This document shows, one piece after another, positions 46,601 to 55,300 of a stretch of 64,000 nt of DNA. Both the position numbers and the translations under genes were made by a program. The notes beneath the pieces are model-generated. The model was given only the letters and a program-made list of their open reading frames with translations, searched no databases and was not told the DNA's origin. Origin of the DNA: Chondrosia reniformis (lineage: Eukaryota; Porifera; Demospongiae; Chondrillida; Chondrillidae). Position 1 is the stretch's first letter. Every line of letters begins with the position of its first letter. Location of the stretch: NCBI GenBank assembly GCA_947172415.1, contig OX359193.1, forward strand, positions 4,272,501 to 4,336,500, written 5' to 3'.

Positions 46601-46743
46601 AACCAATAGAATCTGATCAATACTTCACAGATAAGTATAAAAGTATGAGAGAGAACACACTTAAGGAACCAATCCTGCAGAACCGGCTTTCTTTAGCAAA
46701 CAGTGTGCCAATTCATTCAGTTAGATCATTCTTGAAAAAGTAG
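28658..46743 (+). CDS. RFESD: Rieske [2Fe-2S] domain protein (RFESD-like), three exons, 14-kb intron
   Basis: Exons 28658-28796, 32239-32273 and 46399-46743 join in frame to 172 residues. Exon 1 encodes VNDRIVALFYVKDEIYAMDH and then FCY. Exon 2 supplies HAGGPLALGDIE, completing the first cluster motif C-Y-H. Exon 3 supplies CVTCPWHRHQITLDTGE with the second motif C-x-x-H. All four Fe-S ligands (two Cys, two His) are present, so a functional soluble Rieske protein is expected. RFESD proteins are small cytosolic Rieske proteins of unclear redox partner. Introns are 3.4 kb and 14.1 kb, the second filled with transposons, yet reading frame and splice sites are intact. Exon 2 is only 35 bp and easy for gene finders to miss. 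Confidence 0.88.
29275..29909 (+). pseudogene. 'AGY/GGLF' family relic in an RFESD intron
   Basis: Plus-strand pieces in shifting frames. SALFYVSGYVVLSVRRSIVG (about 29440) corresponds to the AGY block. EELVKQWTMLTDHGGLTIV (about 29570), then TAFDFFQQLE, corresponds to the GGLF block. LAYLWTETTA and HGNAFAKGMLEKY (to 29909) match the terminal block. At least two frame changes. The most diverged of the four copies. Confidence 0.55.
30143..30555 (-). pseudogene. HECT-like and OTU-like fragments
   Basis: Minus-strand frame 30555-30364 reads FVVEGAVDHGGPRREFFGFE, resembling the start of HECT-type ubiquitin ligase domains ('E.G.D.GG..REFF'). Frame 30358-30143 reads STEWGEHMDIQAAAIYYNVD, resembling an OTU protease block ('WG..LE.QA.A....'). 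Both are separated by stops. HECT-like and OTU-like pieces appear together in invertebrate mobile or multicopy genes; which system this came from is not clear. Confidence 0.45.
30858..30908. repeat. Short tandem repeat of ~24 bp
   Basis: aaaatcatttatgcaatcgtt is repeated about two and a half times (caaaatcatttatgcaat units). Non-coding. Confidence 0.6.
31111..31596. mobile_element. piggyBac-type MITE at TTAA with interstitial telomere-like repeats
   Basis: TTAA lies at 31107-31110 and 31597-31600, with ends CCCTTTAATG... and ...CGCAGAAAGGG. Near the left end cgttgacgatatacatcgtca occurs twice (31125-31147 and 31164-31187); its core gacgatatacatcgtc is a palindrome. At about 31403-31422 there are three TTAGGG units in a row. 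No coding sequence supported. Confidence 0.65.
31628..31745 (+). repeat. Dispersed repeat family, copy 2
   Basis: Same family as 19155-19260: attaaagcccaacgatgcgg then ccaagtagttcgagtt and ggcagccccatgagttttta. Its 5' part (cttaagcgtcctcaatcgtt) also matches copy 1 (aacgattgaggacgcttaag), so these two form a closer subgroup. Confidence 0.75.
32721..33023. mobile_element. Tc1/mariner-type MITE with 34-bp inverted repeats
   Basis: Ends start CGGTACAAATTATTAAAACC and the reverse complement of the right end starts CGGTACAAATTATCAAAACC, matching over about 34 bp with one difference. TA at 32719-32720 and 33024-33025. The interior holds short gggtacgg tandem repeats near 32955-32985. No ORF. High identity suggests recent insertion. 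Confidence 0.85.
33382..34991 (-). mobile_element. pogo-like element, copy 2, with 15-bp ends and decayed transposase
   Basis: Ends are CTGTAAATCCCTTTA at the left and its exact complement TAAAGGGATTTACAG at the right. TA at 33380-33381 and 34992-34993. Length 1610 bp. Minus-strand frames from 34853 (MMSFYNWFSSASSKPYLPDL, then LSPELRAKIGKFVAESGN) through 34546-34337 (RLRGRPPDLDSNVQDYIRKL) to 34062-33541 ([53 protein letters not shown]) cover a DDE_1 transposase of the same family as 22619-24071. At least three frame breaks inactivate it, and the second and third catalytic segments are altered. Confidence 0.85.
35261..37025 (-). mobile_element. Intact-looking DNA transposon with one 339-codon ORF
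   Basis: Inverted repeats of about 42 bp: left 35261-35302 (catagataaacgaacaacaa then cgggataggaaacagagaccgg), right 36984-37025, its complement with two differences. A 7-bp target duplication gttacat sits exactly outside both ends (35254-35260 and 37026-37032). The single ORF (36961-35942, minus) fills the right 60 percent; 640 bp at the left are non-coding. High similarity of the ends and an open frame point to recent activity, autonomous or mobilised. The termini begin CA and end TG. A 7-bp duplication fits none of the best known superfamilies exactly (hAT and P make 8). Confidence 0.88.
35942..36961 (-). CDS. 'AGY/GGLF' family protein, intact, encoded inside the transposon
   Basis: 339 codons from the ATG at 36961; the ATG at 36937 (MAACSYVSDSFVKQVNDAL) has better context and may be the real start. 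N-terminal third: charged, likely helical (GKRQNQEVKQLKDVIRAQEN). Middle: KLWNDLHQCLRLVKPDPIW. Conserved blocks: ENIIRYMAGYIPFKLIKTYK (about 190), [33 protein letters not shown] (about 235), LADSDLLFHWELLSRQLSN (about 280), and FTKQLKEEYKLDSQKLISK at the end. No DDE triad, zinc knuckle, BED, THAP or HTH signature seen. Alternatives: C-terminal half of a P/THAP9-like transposase whose catalytic part was lost, a second protein of a two-gene transposon, or captured host sequence. Confidence 0.75.
   Translation of the reverse strand: MTFSLITNMAACSYVSDSFVKQVNDALDSLESGVHFNTFSERGKRQNQEVKQLKDVIRAQENSEIYTDFCKDLLDEISGCVAAPTAPVDLRQEKSYKLFYQKRISHLPKLWNDLHQCLRLVKPDPIWTQTVNRLLFNQALVTAIQQDGKQQTSQLPSTESQSQLGADEENIIRYMAGYIPFKLIKTYKKSKSEEAACVVDCLSAMTQPGPESDCYTYTQEWTKAINRGGLFEVSNVAFLFFTRLDVLMRQLIRQHLINCTISRGEVTKAVLADSDLLFHWELLSRQLSNEGSKSLLEEFVEEWRTIRAHAFTKQLKEEYKLDSQKLISKSKALRRELNK
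37050..38280 (-). pseudogene. Integrase (rve) plus PHD-finger-like relic, Ginger- or Gypsy-type
   Basis: Minus-strand frames. 38239-37853 carries a retroviral-type integrase core: QIDLIDMRHRPDGPYHWVGH (first Asp), FGPPKILQSDNGTEFLNSTV (second Asp), then WPGEITIINGW after a stop. Farther on, around 37360-37270, a finger-like run reads STMIQCTQCHEWYHKVCVNV, like the second half of a PHD finger. Integrase followed by PHD is described for Ginger DNA transposons; host genes such as KRBA2 and SCAND3 have related integrases. Stops and a gap at 37700-37450 show decay. Confidence 0.7.
38304..38884 (-). mobile_element. Tigger-like MITE with a CENP-B N-terminal fragment
   Basis: Ends CAGTAGAATCTCGTTAACAT and the complement near 38860-38884 (gttaacgagattctactg). 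TA at 38302-38303 and 38885-38886. The minus strand encodes MAAKQKSLTIKEKVQILKAI, then FGIANSTLIKDK, a CENP-B-type helix-turn-helix. So it is a deleted pogo/Tigger element that retains its original start codon region and both ends. Confidence 0.85.
38890..39990. other. No gene recognised
   Basis: Within the 14-kb RFESD intron. Short minus-strand frames (39908-39654) are not identifiable. caatccatggattg occurs near 39432 and also near 33151, suggesting a diverged shared repeat. Confidence 0.35.
40010..40795 (-). pseudogene. hAT-type (DUF4371-like) transposase relic
   Basis: Minus-strand pieces in order. YTHCYGHSINLAACDAIRG (about 40790-40735) is the 'H..GH..NLA..D' block. LRVLCPTRWTVRADSLAAIM (40596) is the 'L..TRW..R..SL' block. 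ETKARINGVQAQMKEFNFFY follows, then DYFRWIYF. After a frameshift in an A run near 40130 comes AMDNVIGGLKDRFEQPGYAT. These are the hallmarks of hAT/ZMYM-related proteins with DUF4371 and a C-terminal dimerisation region, though the BED finger and catalytic N-half are missing. Its 5' end meets the next relic head-on at about 40795. Confidence 0.75.
40796..41963 (+). pseudogene. SAP plus YqaJ-type exonuclease relic
   Basis: A SAP-like start (LLYDLNVEQLKCWLACRGTR) is followed by RVKDYIRLGLDKNIIDPDKG. The YqaJ/lambda-exonuclease-like nuclease comes next: RTKSEWFLAR with a stop at 41374, ITASIAKDVAACRTEDF in the next frame, then LGASLDAIITVSNEKCVIEI with KCPYAARNMTV (the D..E.K catalytic block), and YHYQIQVQLSVCKATKCYFV (the Q-rich C-terminal block). 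A final frame change near 41850 leads to FYFQELLPALASEGML. Such nucleases process DNA ends in phages; in invertebrate genomes they sit in multicopy, mobile-looking genes. Frameshifts make this copy dead. Confidence 0.75.
42060..43030 (-). pseudogene. Unidentified coiled-coil and basic-protein relic
   Basis: Minus frames: 43030-42612 (DLEREAAEKRQIEKTGLGYI, then GYDGFVYDVNRRNLSTKPPF, then FTIGQEVKLKKLKGTCPG) and 42415-42152 (ISKEEIEKGFERVREEVLDY, then LEDLQGSLEIFQLELEKKV). No known domain. Its terminal segment resembles the region near 1855-1885, hinting at a multicopy family. Probably mobile-element derived. Confidence 0.4.
43080..43760 (-). pseudogene. Ulp1/SENP-like (C48) protease relic
   Basis: Minus-strand frames show HWAVSPYLNGVIYFYDS (catalytic His block, about 43705), then TSDCGLFTIAFALHAALGDD (catalytic Cys block 'DCG.F', about 43510), and LCGHLLWCFTNNRLTPFPI. 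Frame 43516-43079 then runs into non-conserved sequence. This fold removes SUMO in host proteins, but C48 domains of this kind with 'SDCGLF.IAFA.HAALG' are common in DNA transposons of marine invertebrates. Stops divide the His and Cys parts. Confidence 0.75.
44090..45303 (-). pseudogene. Mobile-element Cys-rich relics, including a P2X7-tail-like fragment
   Basis: Minus-strand frame 45303-45094 (TARECVCSHEITEIEEKMSN) resembles the Cys-rich 'P2RX7-like' domain (E-C-x-C-x-E-I) common in sponge and cnidarian transposon proteins. Near 44440-44130 the minus strand reads LREAALKSNPKNDFFASRCE, then CKTNVLPLLVPARSLALANA, similar to Cys-rich tails near integrase or Ulp1 in such elements. Frames are broken. 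Together with the Ulp1 relic this may be one decayed element of 2-3 kb. Confidence 0.4.
45914..46366. mobile_element. MITE directly upstream of RFESD exon 3
   Basis: Ends CCGTAAATCTTCTAAAAATT and the complement aatttttagaagatttacgg. TA at 45912-45913 and 46367-46368. The interior repeats 'ctctaattttcg' and 'aaattcgaac' motifs. It ends 33 bp before the splice acceptor of RFESD exon 3. Confidence 0.8.
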
Positions 46744-47419
46744 TCAATTCTCCATTAATTTTTTACACATGCTCAAAATTTATAAATGTATAATAATTCT
46801 TGTTTAATTGTCAACATATTTTATATACTTTCTTAAGGAATGTGTTCAATATTTAAATGGTTAACTTTTGATATGATCATTTTCTATGTCACACCCCCTA
46901 AATCTAAGTATATTTTTTGCTGTTTGTTGTATAAACATGTCACAAATAATATACTGAGTGTCTCTAATGGATTTGCAGAATCTTCAATACATAATTTAGT
47001 AGATACCACCACACTGTATAAAAGAGGTCATTGGATAATAGTAAACATGTAAGAGAGAAGGCTACTTGTAAAATCCACACATTTATTTTTATAATACTCA
47101 CATGCAGTATACAGCTAAGGCTTTATGTTCATAAGCATGTACACTGTTTTGATAATATACATTCCTTAATCCTTCCAATGTATAATTATGGACTCTAATA
47201 ATTGTAGGGAATTCCTTGTTCTTTGTCTTGCATTGTTTATCCAACTTGATCTAATTACTTGAGTAACCACAGGTCCAGACCTAATTAGCACTCCTTTAAT
47301 ATGTCATTATACCTTCAATCCATCTTGTCACCCAGTGTTTATGTAATTATGCTGATAACAAGAGAGGAAGCCACAGAGTTATATCACTGCTTGGTCATTA
47401 GGAATTTTATCTAAGGAGC
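46744..47419. other. Intergenic between RFESD and the collagen gene
   Basis: RFESD 3' UTR and the upstream region of the collagen gene. Frame 46840-47052 is short and unfamiliar. A TATA-like tttatataat motif is not clear; nothing else supported. Confidence 0.45.
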
Positions 47420-48913
47420 ATGAAGTTACTACCTTTGTTTATAACTCTGCTGATTTCATTTTCTTTGGTGTATTCCCAGCAGGATCAATGTTTTTCAACC
47501 CAAGATGGTAGTTTAAGTGTCAATGTTAGAGGGATACCAGGAGAGAAGGGTATTAAAGGATCCAGAGGGTTTCTAGGTATAAAGGGTCGTAAAGGAGAAA
47601 CAGGTGATAGTATTAGGGGACCTACTGGTAGGATTGGGCCAAGAGGACCAGCTGGGAACAGAGGATTGCCAGGGACAAATGGACCAAGAGGTCAGCCTGG
47701 AATTAAAGGTAACAGGGGAGAGAAAGGAGTTATAGGACTTCCGGGTCCTAAAGGCAGCCCAGGAGAGACAGGCAGGATTGGTCCCCCAGGTGAAAAAGGT
47801 AGCCAAGGTTTAGTAGGAGGCAGAGGCCCTATTGGTGATCCAGGTGGTAAGGGAGAGGAAGGAAATAAAGGGTCTAAGGGAGATATTGGACAACCAGGAC
47901 CAAGAGGGCCACCTGGTACTGTTACTTTACCTATGAACCAAGCAACAGCAGTAATACAGCAAATTGCTGAAACCATTACAACAAGTTATGAGAAAAGAAT
48001 TGAGAAATTAGAGGCAAGTGTTTTAACTTTAAAAGAGCAGCTTGCCAATATCACTTTAAGCACTAATAGCTTAGGTTCATGTCAGAACACTGATCTTGGT
48101 ATTTTAAAGGCTGCTATCAATTGTGATGCAATATTTAAAGCTGATCCAAGCTGCACTCCTGGTAACTATTTGGTGTATATCAATAATGAAGTAAGACTGG
48201 TTTTCTGCAGAGCTCCAATTCGTATGTGTGGGCATCTTGGTCATTGGAAAAAAGTGGCTTCAGTAACTGGTAGCAATTGCCCTCCTAGCCTAAGAACTGT
48301 CACCAACAAAATTACCTTAGATAGTGCATGCGGTCGTAAGAGAGCCGATCGGTTTTGTTCTTCAGTTCCAGTATCAGTCAAAAATACTTCATATTCTCAA
48401 GTATGTGGCTATGCAAGAGGGTATCAATCTGGTCAGGTGGATGCTTTTTTTAGAAGTTCATTTTTTTCTTTTAATGAATCCTACATTACTGGAGTATCAA
48501 TTTCAAAAGGACTCTTTCCCCAAAATGACAAAGCTGTAGAACAGCACTTATGGACCTACACAGCTGGTGAAACTGAAAGGAGTATATTTAGTTGCCCCTG
48601 TGCTAACAACTGCTCATTAGGGCTTTTGTACAATGCAACTCCTGACTATGTACAAGAACACTACCATTGTGAATCTGGATTTTCTGATATCTCTAAAAAT
48701 GGCTATTCGTGGAATGACACCCTCTGGGATGGAATAGGCTGTCTCTATTCTACCTGTAATGAATGCTGTGAACGTACAAGGCAACTCTTTGGTGGTTGGT
48801 TTTATCGCAATATTCCTACCACCCAAGATGACTTATTGATTCGCTGGTGTGGTCAGGTCCCTGTTAATTTTGGTGATGTTGTAACAGAGGCTGTGGAAAT
48901 ATGGATTTCTTAG
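47420..48913 (+). CDS. Secreted short-chain collagen with a C-terminal Cys-rich domain
   Basis: Single exon, 497 residues. Signal peptide 1-19 (MKLLPLFITLLISFSLVYS). A short spacer with one Cys. Gly-X-Y repeats from about 38 to 168 with one interruption (GDSIR). A coiled coil of about 45 residues (IQQIAETITTSYEKRIEKLE), likely for trimerisation. Then a domain of about 270 residues with more than 20 Cys: GNYLVYINNEVRLVFCR, YSQVCGYARGYQSGQVDAFF, SYITGVSISKG, HLWTYTAGE, FSCPC, YHCESGF, NDTLWDGIGC, CCERTRQLFGGWFYRNIP and LLIRWCGQVP. I recall this domain ('VCG...GYQ...DAF', 'LWDG.GC') as abundant in extracellular proteins of cnidarians, echinoderms and sponges; I know no Pfam name. Several N-glycosylation sites. 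Single-exon structure suggests retroposition or a naturally intronless family. Confidence 0.88.
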   Translation: MKLLPLFITLLISFSLVYSQQDQCFSTQDGSLSVNVRGIPGEKGIKGSRGFLGIKGRKGETGDSIRGPTGRIGPRGPAGNRGLPGTNGPRGQPGIKGNRGEKGVIGLPGPKGSPGETGRIGPPGEKGSQGLVGGRGPIGDPGGKGEEGNKGSKGDIGQPGPRGPPGTVTLPMNQATAVIQQIAETITTSYEKRIEKLEASVLTLKEQLANITLSTNSLGSCQNTDLGILKAAINCDAIFKADPSCTPGNYLVYINNEVRLVFCRAPIRMCGHLGHWKKVASVTGSNCPPSLRTVTNKITLDSACGRKRADRFCSSVPVSVKNTSYSQVCGYARGYQSGQVDAFFRSSFFSFNESYITGVSISKGLFPQNDKAVEQHLWTYTAGETERSIFSCPCANNCSLGLLYNATPDYVQEHYHCESGFSDISKNGYSWNDTLWDGIGCLYSTCNECCERTRQLFGGWFYRNIPTTQDDLLIRWCGQVPVNFGDVVTEAVEIWIS

Positions 48914-49351
48914 AAAACGTACCTACACACGTGTTATTCAATGTCTCATGGCCAGAAAAAAAAACTTAAAAGTTTACAATAACTAAATTCATTATATACA
49001 AGAAAAAGATTCCACAACTTCATAATATATTCACATATTGTATCTTAAGAATTCCTAGTATGTACCATGAAGTTTGGATTTATGCTCTTACATACACTGA
49101 TGACAGTTGGCATTTACCTATATAGAGTGTACATGGTGAACATAGGTAACTTACAAACATAAGAGGCCTCATACGTATATTAGAACTCTAGGATTTTAAG
49201 TTATTAATGCATGAATTCACTTAGCTATTCTTTAATTTACCAACTTATGTACAAAAATGCAACTGTTCAGTATAATTACACAATAGAAAAAAAAGGAATC
49301 ATCAATTCCTACTTAAACAATACATTGTAGTTTTAATATCTAGGCAGTACT
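48914..49351. other. Intergenic, convergent 3' ends
   Basis: 3' flanks of the collagen gene and the TRAFD1-like gene. AT-rich; no feature supported. Confidence 0.5.
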
Positions 49352-52300
49352 TCAGGTTGACCTTTCACCAACGTTTTGACAAAGAACCTACAAGGTGAAG
49401 TTAAGGAAGGCTACAATATGAATACATATAGATAATCACTGTAAAAATTCCAGTGAGTATCCATCTTAAACCTACAGTATATAGAATAAATCACAGCAGT
49501 GTCAATTGAGGAAACATTGTTGCCATCTGGCATCTTGAAACGCTGGTAGGGAATACATCAATAATTACCTACTACGTGCATGGCCTACCTGGTGAGAATG
49601 AAGGGTACAAGCGGGGAATGGCTTAGCACAGTATTCACATGGAATACAGTCAGAATCTGTTTCATCTTCTAAAAGGAGATTTCAAGGAAACAGAAGATGA
49701 CAGTAAACATTGTAGTACCTTCACACCTGGCAATTACTGCTTTTTATCTTAAAAAATAAGCTTGACTCATGTTACAAGTGTATACCTATTAGTGGTGGAG
49801 GTCCAGAGAGAGTGACACGTGGGTTTGCAGGACACATTTCCTGAAGAAAAGTTCATTCGGTTTAAAATAATGTGACATACAAAAGCTGTAAAGAACACTG
49901 TAGAATACACAAAGAGAGATATATTTAATTGTGTTATAATGCATTTCTTTGCTCTGAGTACAAACCATCCTATGTAGGTGTGTATATTTAGTAAATATGA
50001 TAAGGAGTACATACATACGTACATACTTGATGCCTGTAAATTTCATAAAACTTAAATGTTTCTCTACAGTATTCACAAGGAATATCACTTGTGATGGAAT
50101 TTTCCTGCTCATCTGATGTTGGAACAGTACCGCTGTAGTCTAATTAATTAAAAAGAACTTTAGCTAAGAGAAACCAAGTTATGTGAATGGGGCACCTTTC
50201 CTATAGTGAGGTTGAAATGAAACTGGAGATTTACGAATGCTGCGGGTGCTGTTATTAAATCGACATTGATCCTACAAAGAGACATTTTTGTTAACTGAGC
50301 AGTTGATCAAACATATAAGACAGAAGCATAAAGAGATCTTCAAAAAGAAACACTGACTTGATGACTATCCAATGTGCCAACTGGACAGGGGTTTCCACAG
50401 TAACTACATTCTGCTGTACCTCTGAAAGGCTCTGAAGTAACCATCTCTGTCAATAAACGATAGATTGCTCATTGTCAGTAGGTATAGAGAACTCCATGGG
50501 ACATATCACTTAACATAATAGGCAGTCACTAATTAGTCAAACTGATATTCAGTATATTCAGACCTCACTTAACCACATACATCTGTTTCATGTAAATATC
50601 AGGATAAACTGAGAGAATTGTATACGTGAGGGATATATCATAGATACATTTTACATTGGAAATGCATGTTCATCTGGAAATTAGTAATAGGGTTATAATA
50701 GAGAAATATTTTATTCTTATCTTGAGGGAAAAGTATATGGAAAGTGAACTTCAGTATACAAAACAATGAAGCCGGATGTGGACACCAAGGATATGTATAA
50801 GTGCAATAAAATTGTACAATGTAAATCTGTTACAACAAAACAGCAACGGAATGTGTGGAACCCAGTTGTGACACTTTGTTTCGGAATTCTAGAAAATTAA
50901 AACTGATCTAAACATAAAAAGTACTTTTTTATCTCAAGGTGATGAGAAATCACAATAGTTGACATGTTAGACCACATTAACAAATTCCATATCTCCCACT
51001 TTTAACCCATAGACATTAACTAATTGCAGTATAGGTCTTAGGATTGATTCTTAATAAATGAGTTAACTTACATATCAATAACATTTGTCACAATTATTTA
51101 GTAAGACGTCTCGGTCTGTGAACCTTCGTCAGCTAAATAATTATACGAAATCTGTGATTTATATAGGTGGTAAAGTGACGTGATTTGAGTTGGTAAAGTT
51201 GTTGATTATTGATTAATAAAATCCTCAAATCATGTCTATTGACCACCTAACAACTCAAATCACGTCACCTTACCACCTATATAAATCACTGATGTGTATA
51301 CTGTAATTATTAAGCTGATGTAGGTCCACGGACAAAATGTCTTTTTAATGTCTTTTTGTCTGTTGCTCTCCACAGAAAGTACAAAATTTCTTTAAATTTT
51401 TAGGATACTTAAAGTTCCAGAATCAGTAAGATTATGTATATATAAGCCCAACAAAGCAGCCAAGTAGTTTGAGTGCAAAAGGTGATGTAGGTCCACGGAC
51501 CAAAATGTCTTATTAAATACTTGTAACAAGTGCTACTGATCAGCTCATTAACAAGAATTAACTAACAGAATTGGCTTTTACTGTTGTTGTATTACACATG
51601 TGAAATTTTCTAAGAGATTACAATCAATACCAAAAGTAGTACCGTTATATCCTACATCCTCCTGGTTGCATAGCTCCTACAAAATTTTGAAAATGTTATA
51701 TATTACATGTACGTATATAGATACAATATAATGCTGACAATACTCAGCTCTACTGACGTACGTACGTATATACGTAGGTCCTCTTTGTATGAAAGAAAGT
51801 ACGTACCATGTGATTTCTTAATGCAAGTGATGAAAAGCTATCACCACAATGTTTACACCTTTCCATCTTAGGTGCACTAGTGTGATCACCTGTATAAACA
51901 AGTAAAGTGGTATAAAACTATAAAAAAGTATCTTCAATCTTACCATGCCTTCCAGCTCTGAGACGCTCCCTTTCATGGAAAACCAAAGGATTCTTGTCAC
52001 ATGCTACTTGATGATTAGTAAGTTGGGTGCTATCTATTGATTTCCCACAGTACTCACAGGGAATCTGTACTGGGGAGGTCTCGGTTGGCAGAATAGTTGT
52101 AGTTAGATTAAATTTTTGTTGTCCATAGCACCTCAACTAAAAAATATCACAATATGTATATAAAATTTGACATTTTATTATGTATTAAAAGGTATATTCT
52201 TTGATATCTATTCCATAAAATGCACCTATCATAAAGATGAAACAAGTATGTTGCTCTGCACAGAAAGTACAAAATTTCTTTAAATTTTGAGGATACTTAA

Positions 52301-55300
52301 GGTTCCAGAATCAGTAAGATTATGTATATATAAGCCCAACAAAGCAGCCAAGTAGTTTGAGTGCGGGGTCAGCAGCCCCACGAGTTATTAAATTGAATAA
52401 CTTGTTCTAGTCACCATGCTTACGTACACACAAACTATGACAGTTAACATGCATGTATATGAATTATATAATACCTGGTGTTCTTGGAGCCTTGCAGCTG
52501 GAAAGGTTTCGTTACAGAATTCACATGGCAGCTGATCTTCCATATCTACAGATGTACAAAAGGTAAGACATTATATACACTGCACATTATACAACAACCC
52601 TACTTGGACATACACAGGTGTTCAGTTGTAGGTAACTGTATGGATATTTGGAGCAACTGCACTAAGTATATAGAACTTGATGTACGTACGTATGTACGAA
52701 TATCAAGAATGATGGTCATCTTGTTCACCATGGTGCAGTGAATGGAGTTTTGAGCTAGATACTGGTTTGATTTCCACTGAGGCATGACTTTACAATTTTG
52801 GTTTAATTAGCATTTAATCATTCAATGTGCAGTGAAATTTAGGAATAAAGGTCTTCAAGTACGTAGGACATCTCGAGGCATCCTTACAGGTTACGGTGTA
52901 TCATATCTGACAGACAGTCCATTTCTAACTGATAATATTCCTAATTACCTAGAATCTTCAATTTGTTAGTAATTTCTATCATATTCTATATGATGATAGA
53001 ATATCTCATGTGCTAGAAGAAACTAATAAGTTTGTTTTATACAAGGACAACTTTCACTTAAAGGGAAGTCTGCAATTGAACCACATCAGTGATCCTGTTA
53101 CAACTTTTAGGGACTTGTATGTCCACAGTACAATATATTCCTAAATAGTTGGGTATGTTAGTGGTCACCACATCAGCTTTCACTGAAAGCATTTAATTCC
53201 CTCCTTAAATGTACTAAACTATTATATATCGGCACAAGTAACTTACCTGAATTCAGTGATCTGTCTGGAGAGCCACCCTAAGAAATGTAGAGCATTACTG
53301 AGTATTATCATTCAAACAATATGTGGTAAGGGAAATACAACAATTAACCTACGTAATGCATTGATTCTATTTACACTTTGTCAAAGTATAACTTGCAGTA
53401 TATTTATGGTGTGTAAATATCATTACTGAAGCATTAGAGTGATACATTTTCCATTTCGTACTGACCAGTTGGCTTCCAGGTATGTCAGGAGGAAATTGCT
53501 GATGTTCAGTGGATGTTGGCACTTGACCGCCATAATAAATATGAGGGTTTACATAGTGGCCTTGGACAGGTGAGCTTGGTGGGGTTCTAGTGACATTTCC
53601 ACCATTATTACTTGAACTATATATTTGAGTTACGGTCCTTGCACCTTTTTGGTCGTATGTCCTTTTACAGTTTTCCTGTAATTACAGAGAATATATCTTA
53701 TCTTAATCAATGGCCAGGTGTGGTGGGTAGGAATACATATGTACATCTAGCTAAGTATGCCTGTTTGCTATCAAAATTTGGTACCTCTTTAAGAGGGGAG
53801 CAAATGCCTTTCCTCCCCCCCCCCCCCCCCCCAAACGAAATCCCAATTATGTTAATCAGATTAGAAGCATTGCATGATCCACATGGGGAAACACTGTATT
53901 CACTGACATAATAAAGTTATCCCCTAAATTAATATAGTCTCATCAGTACGACAACACTTTCACATTTCTCAACCTATTGGAATGTAGTCTTTATTGTATA
54001 AAACTTGCACATAAATGAATGAAGGCTAATTTATCAATAAAATTTAACTAGAATAATGTCAAGTCTGTTATATACGTACATACGTATTCATGAAGCCATT
54101 TACAACATGCATTTTCACTTACACAATGTAAGGTATATCTTGAATAAGGAATGTCATCAAAACAAATGTCACAAGGAATAGTTGCTTCTGAGTCAGAAAC
54201 ATACTTGTCAAATTCTAAGTTTCCCTGGAATTTGTAAAGTATCAGTGGAAACAAGTAATTAATTGAACTTGCATGGGGATACTATAATAACCTCACTCAA
54301 ATAACCATTATACACACAAAACAGCATCCAAAACATAGTTAATATTTGAAAAGTGTATTTTAGTTCCTTCTGCTAGCTGTCAATGTCAGATGCAAATTAA
54401 AGTAACCATGAATCAGATATTGCAAATTCTTACTGACCTTATACCTAGCACTGAATTTGGTCTGTCTTTGATCAGGATAGCTTCCATGATCAAAGACAGA
54501 CCAAATTCATCAAACCTAGAACATTTGATTTTTAAGTGAATTTTCAGTGTTGTTTACAGTGCTACGTGTATAAGCTCAGTAAGAATTCATAACCCAGTAT
54601 AACCGTAGCAATGAATTTATACAGTATAATGAATCAGAGACTTTGCTTTCCTATCCCTGGCTACAAGCAAAGCACCAAAGTAGGGATAGCAATAGTAGTA
54701 CTCTTTCTCCTTTTGATTTATTCTCTGGCACAAGCAAGTACAAAAGGTAAACACACTAAATTAGGCTAGGATATACTATACGATGACTTTCTTGTTTTCA
54801 TTCCTTCTCATTTTTCAAAGAGTAAGAAGGATCAACTTAAGAAAGACTAGAACAAACTACATATTCTACTTTAAATGTGTTTTCCATCATAAAATGTTTG
54901 TGTCTACCCCATATTCATTTTATCTTGCTATCTGGTGTTTCTAATGGATACGTATATACGTATGTATATACATATTGAAGAAAATGGCATCTAAAATTAC
55001 ACATACTTCAGTATGCTGAATTGTTTCTTCTTTCTTTGCCCAGTTTGCTTCAGCACTCCTTCCTACCTTTTTCCTTCTTGGTGGTGCAGTCTCAACTGAT
55101 TCCCTTATTCTAGGGCAACTGTTAACATGTTTATCCATATCTTTCAGCATTATGCGCTGGTTGCAGTGGGTGCAGTTGTCCGTACGAGACCCACAAATTA
55201 ATTCATGCTGAGAAAACTCTTTCATTGAAATATCTAATTTGCAGTATGAGCAGCTCAAAGGTCTGTGACCACACTCCTCCTAAATATGGTATGCAGATAT

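Noticed and set aside
47692..47976. Proline- and glycine-rich minus-strand frame opposite the collagen gene
   Set aside because: It is the mirror of the Gly-X-Y repeats (antisense of GGN-CCN codons), not an independent gene.
49767..50112. Two minus-strand frames of 85 and 107 codons in the TRAFD1-like gene
   Set aside because: They run through introns in the wrong frame; the true short exons at 49786-49840 and 50027-50139 are in another frame with proper splice borders.
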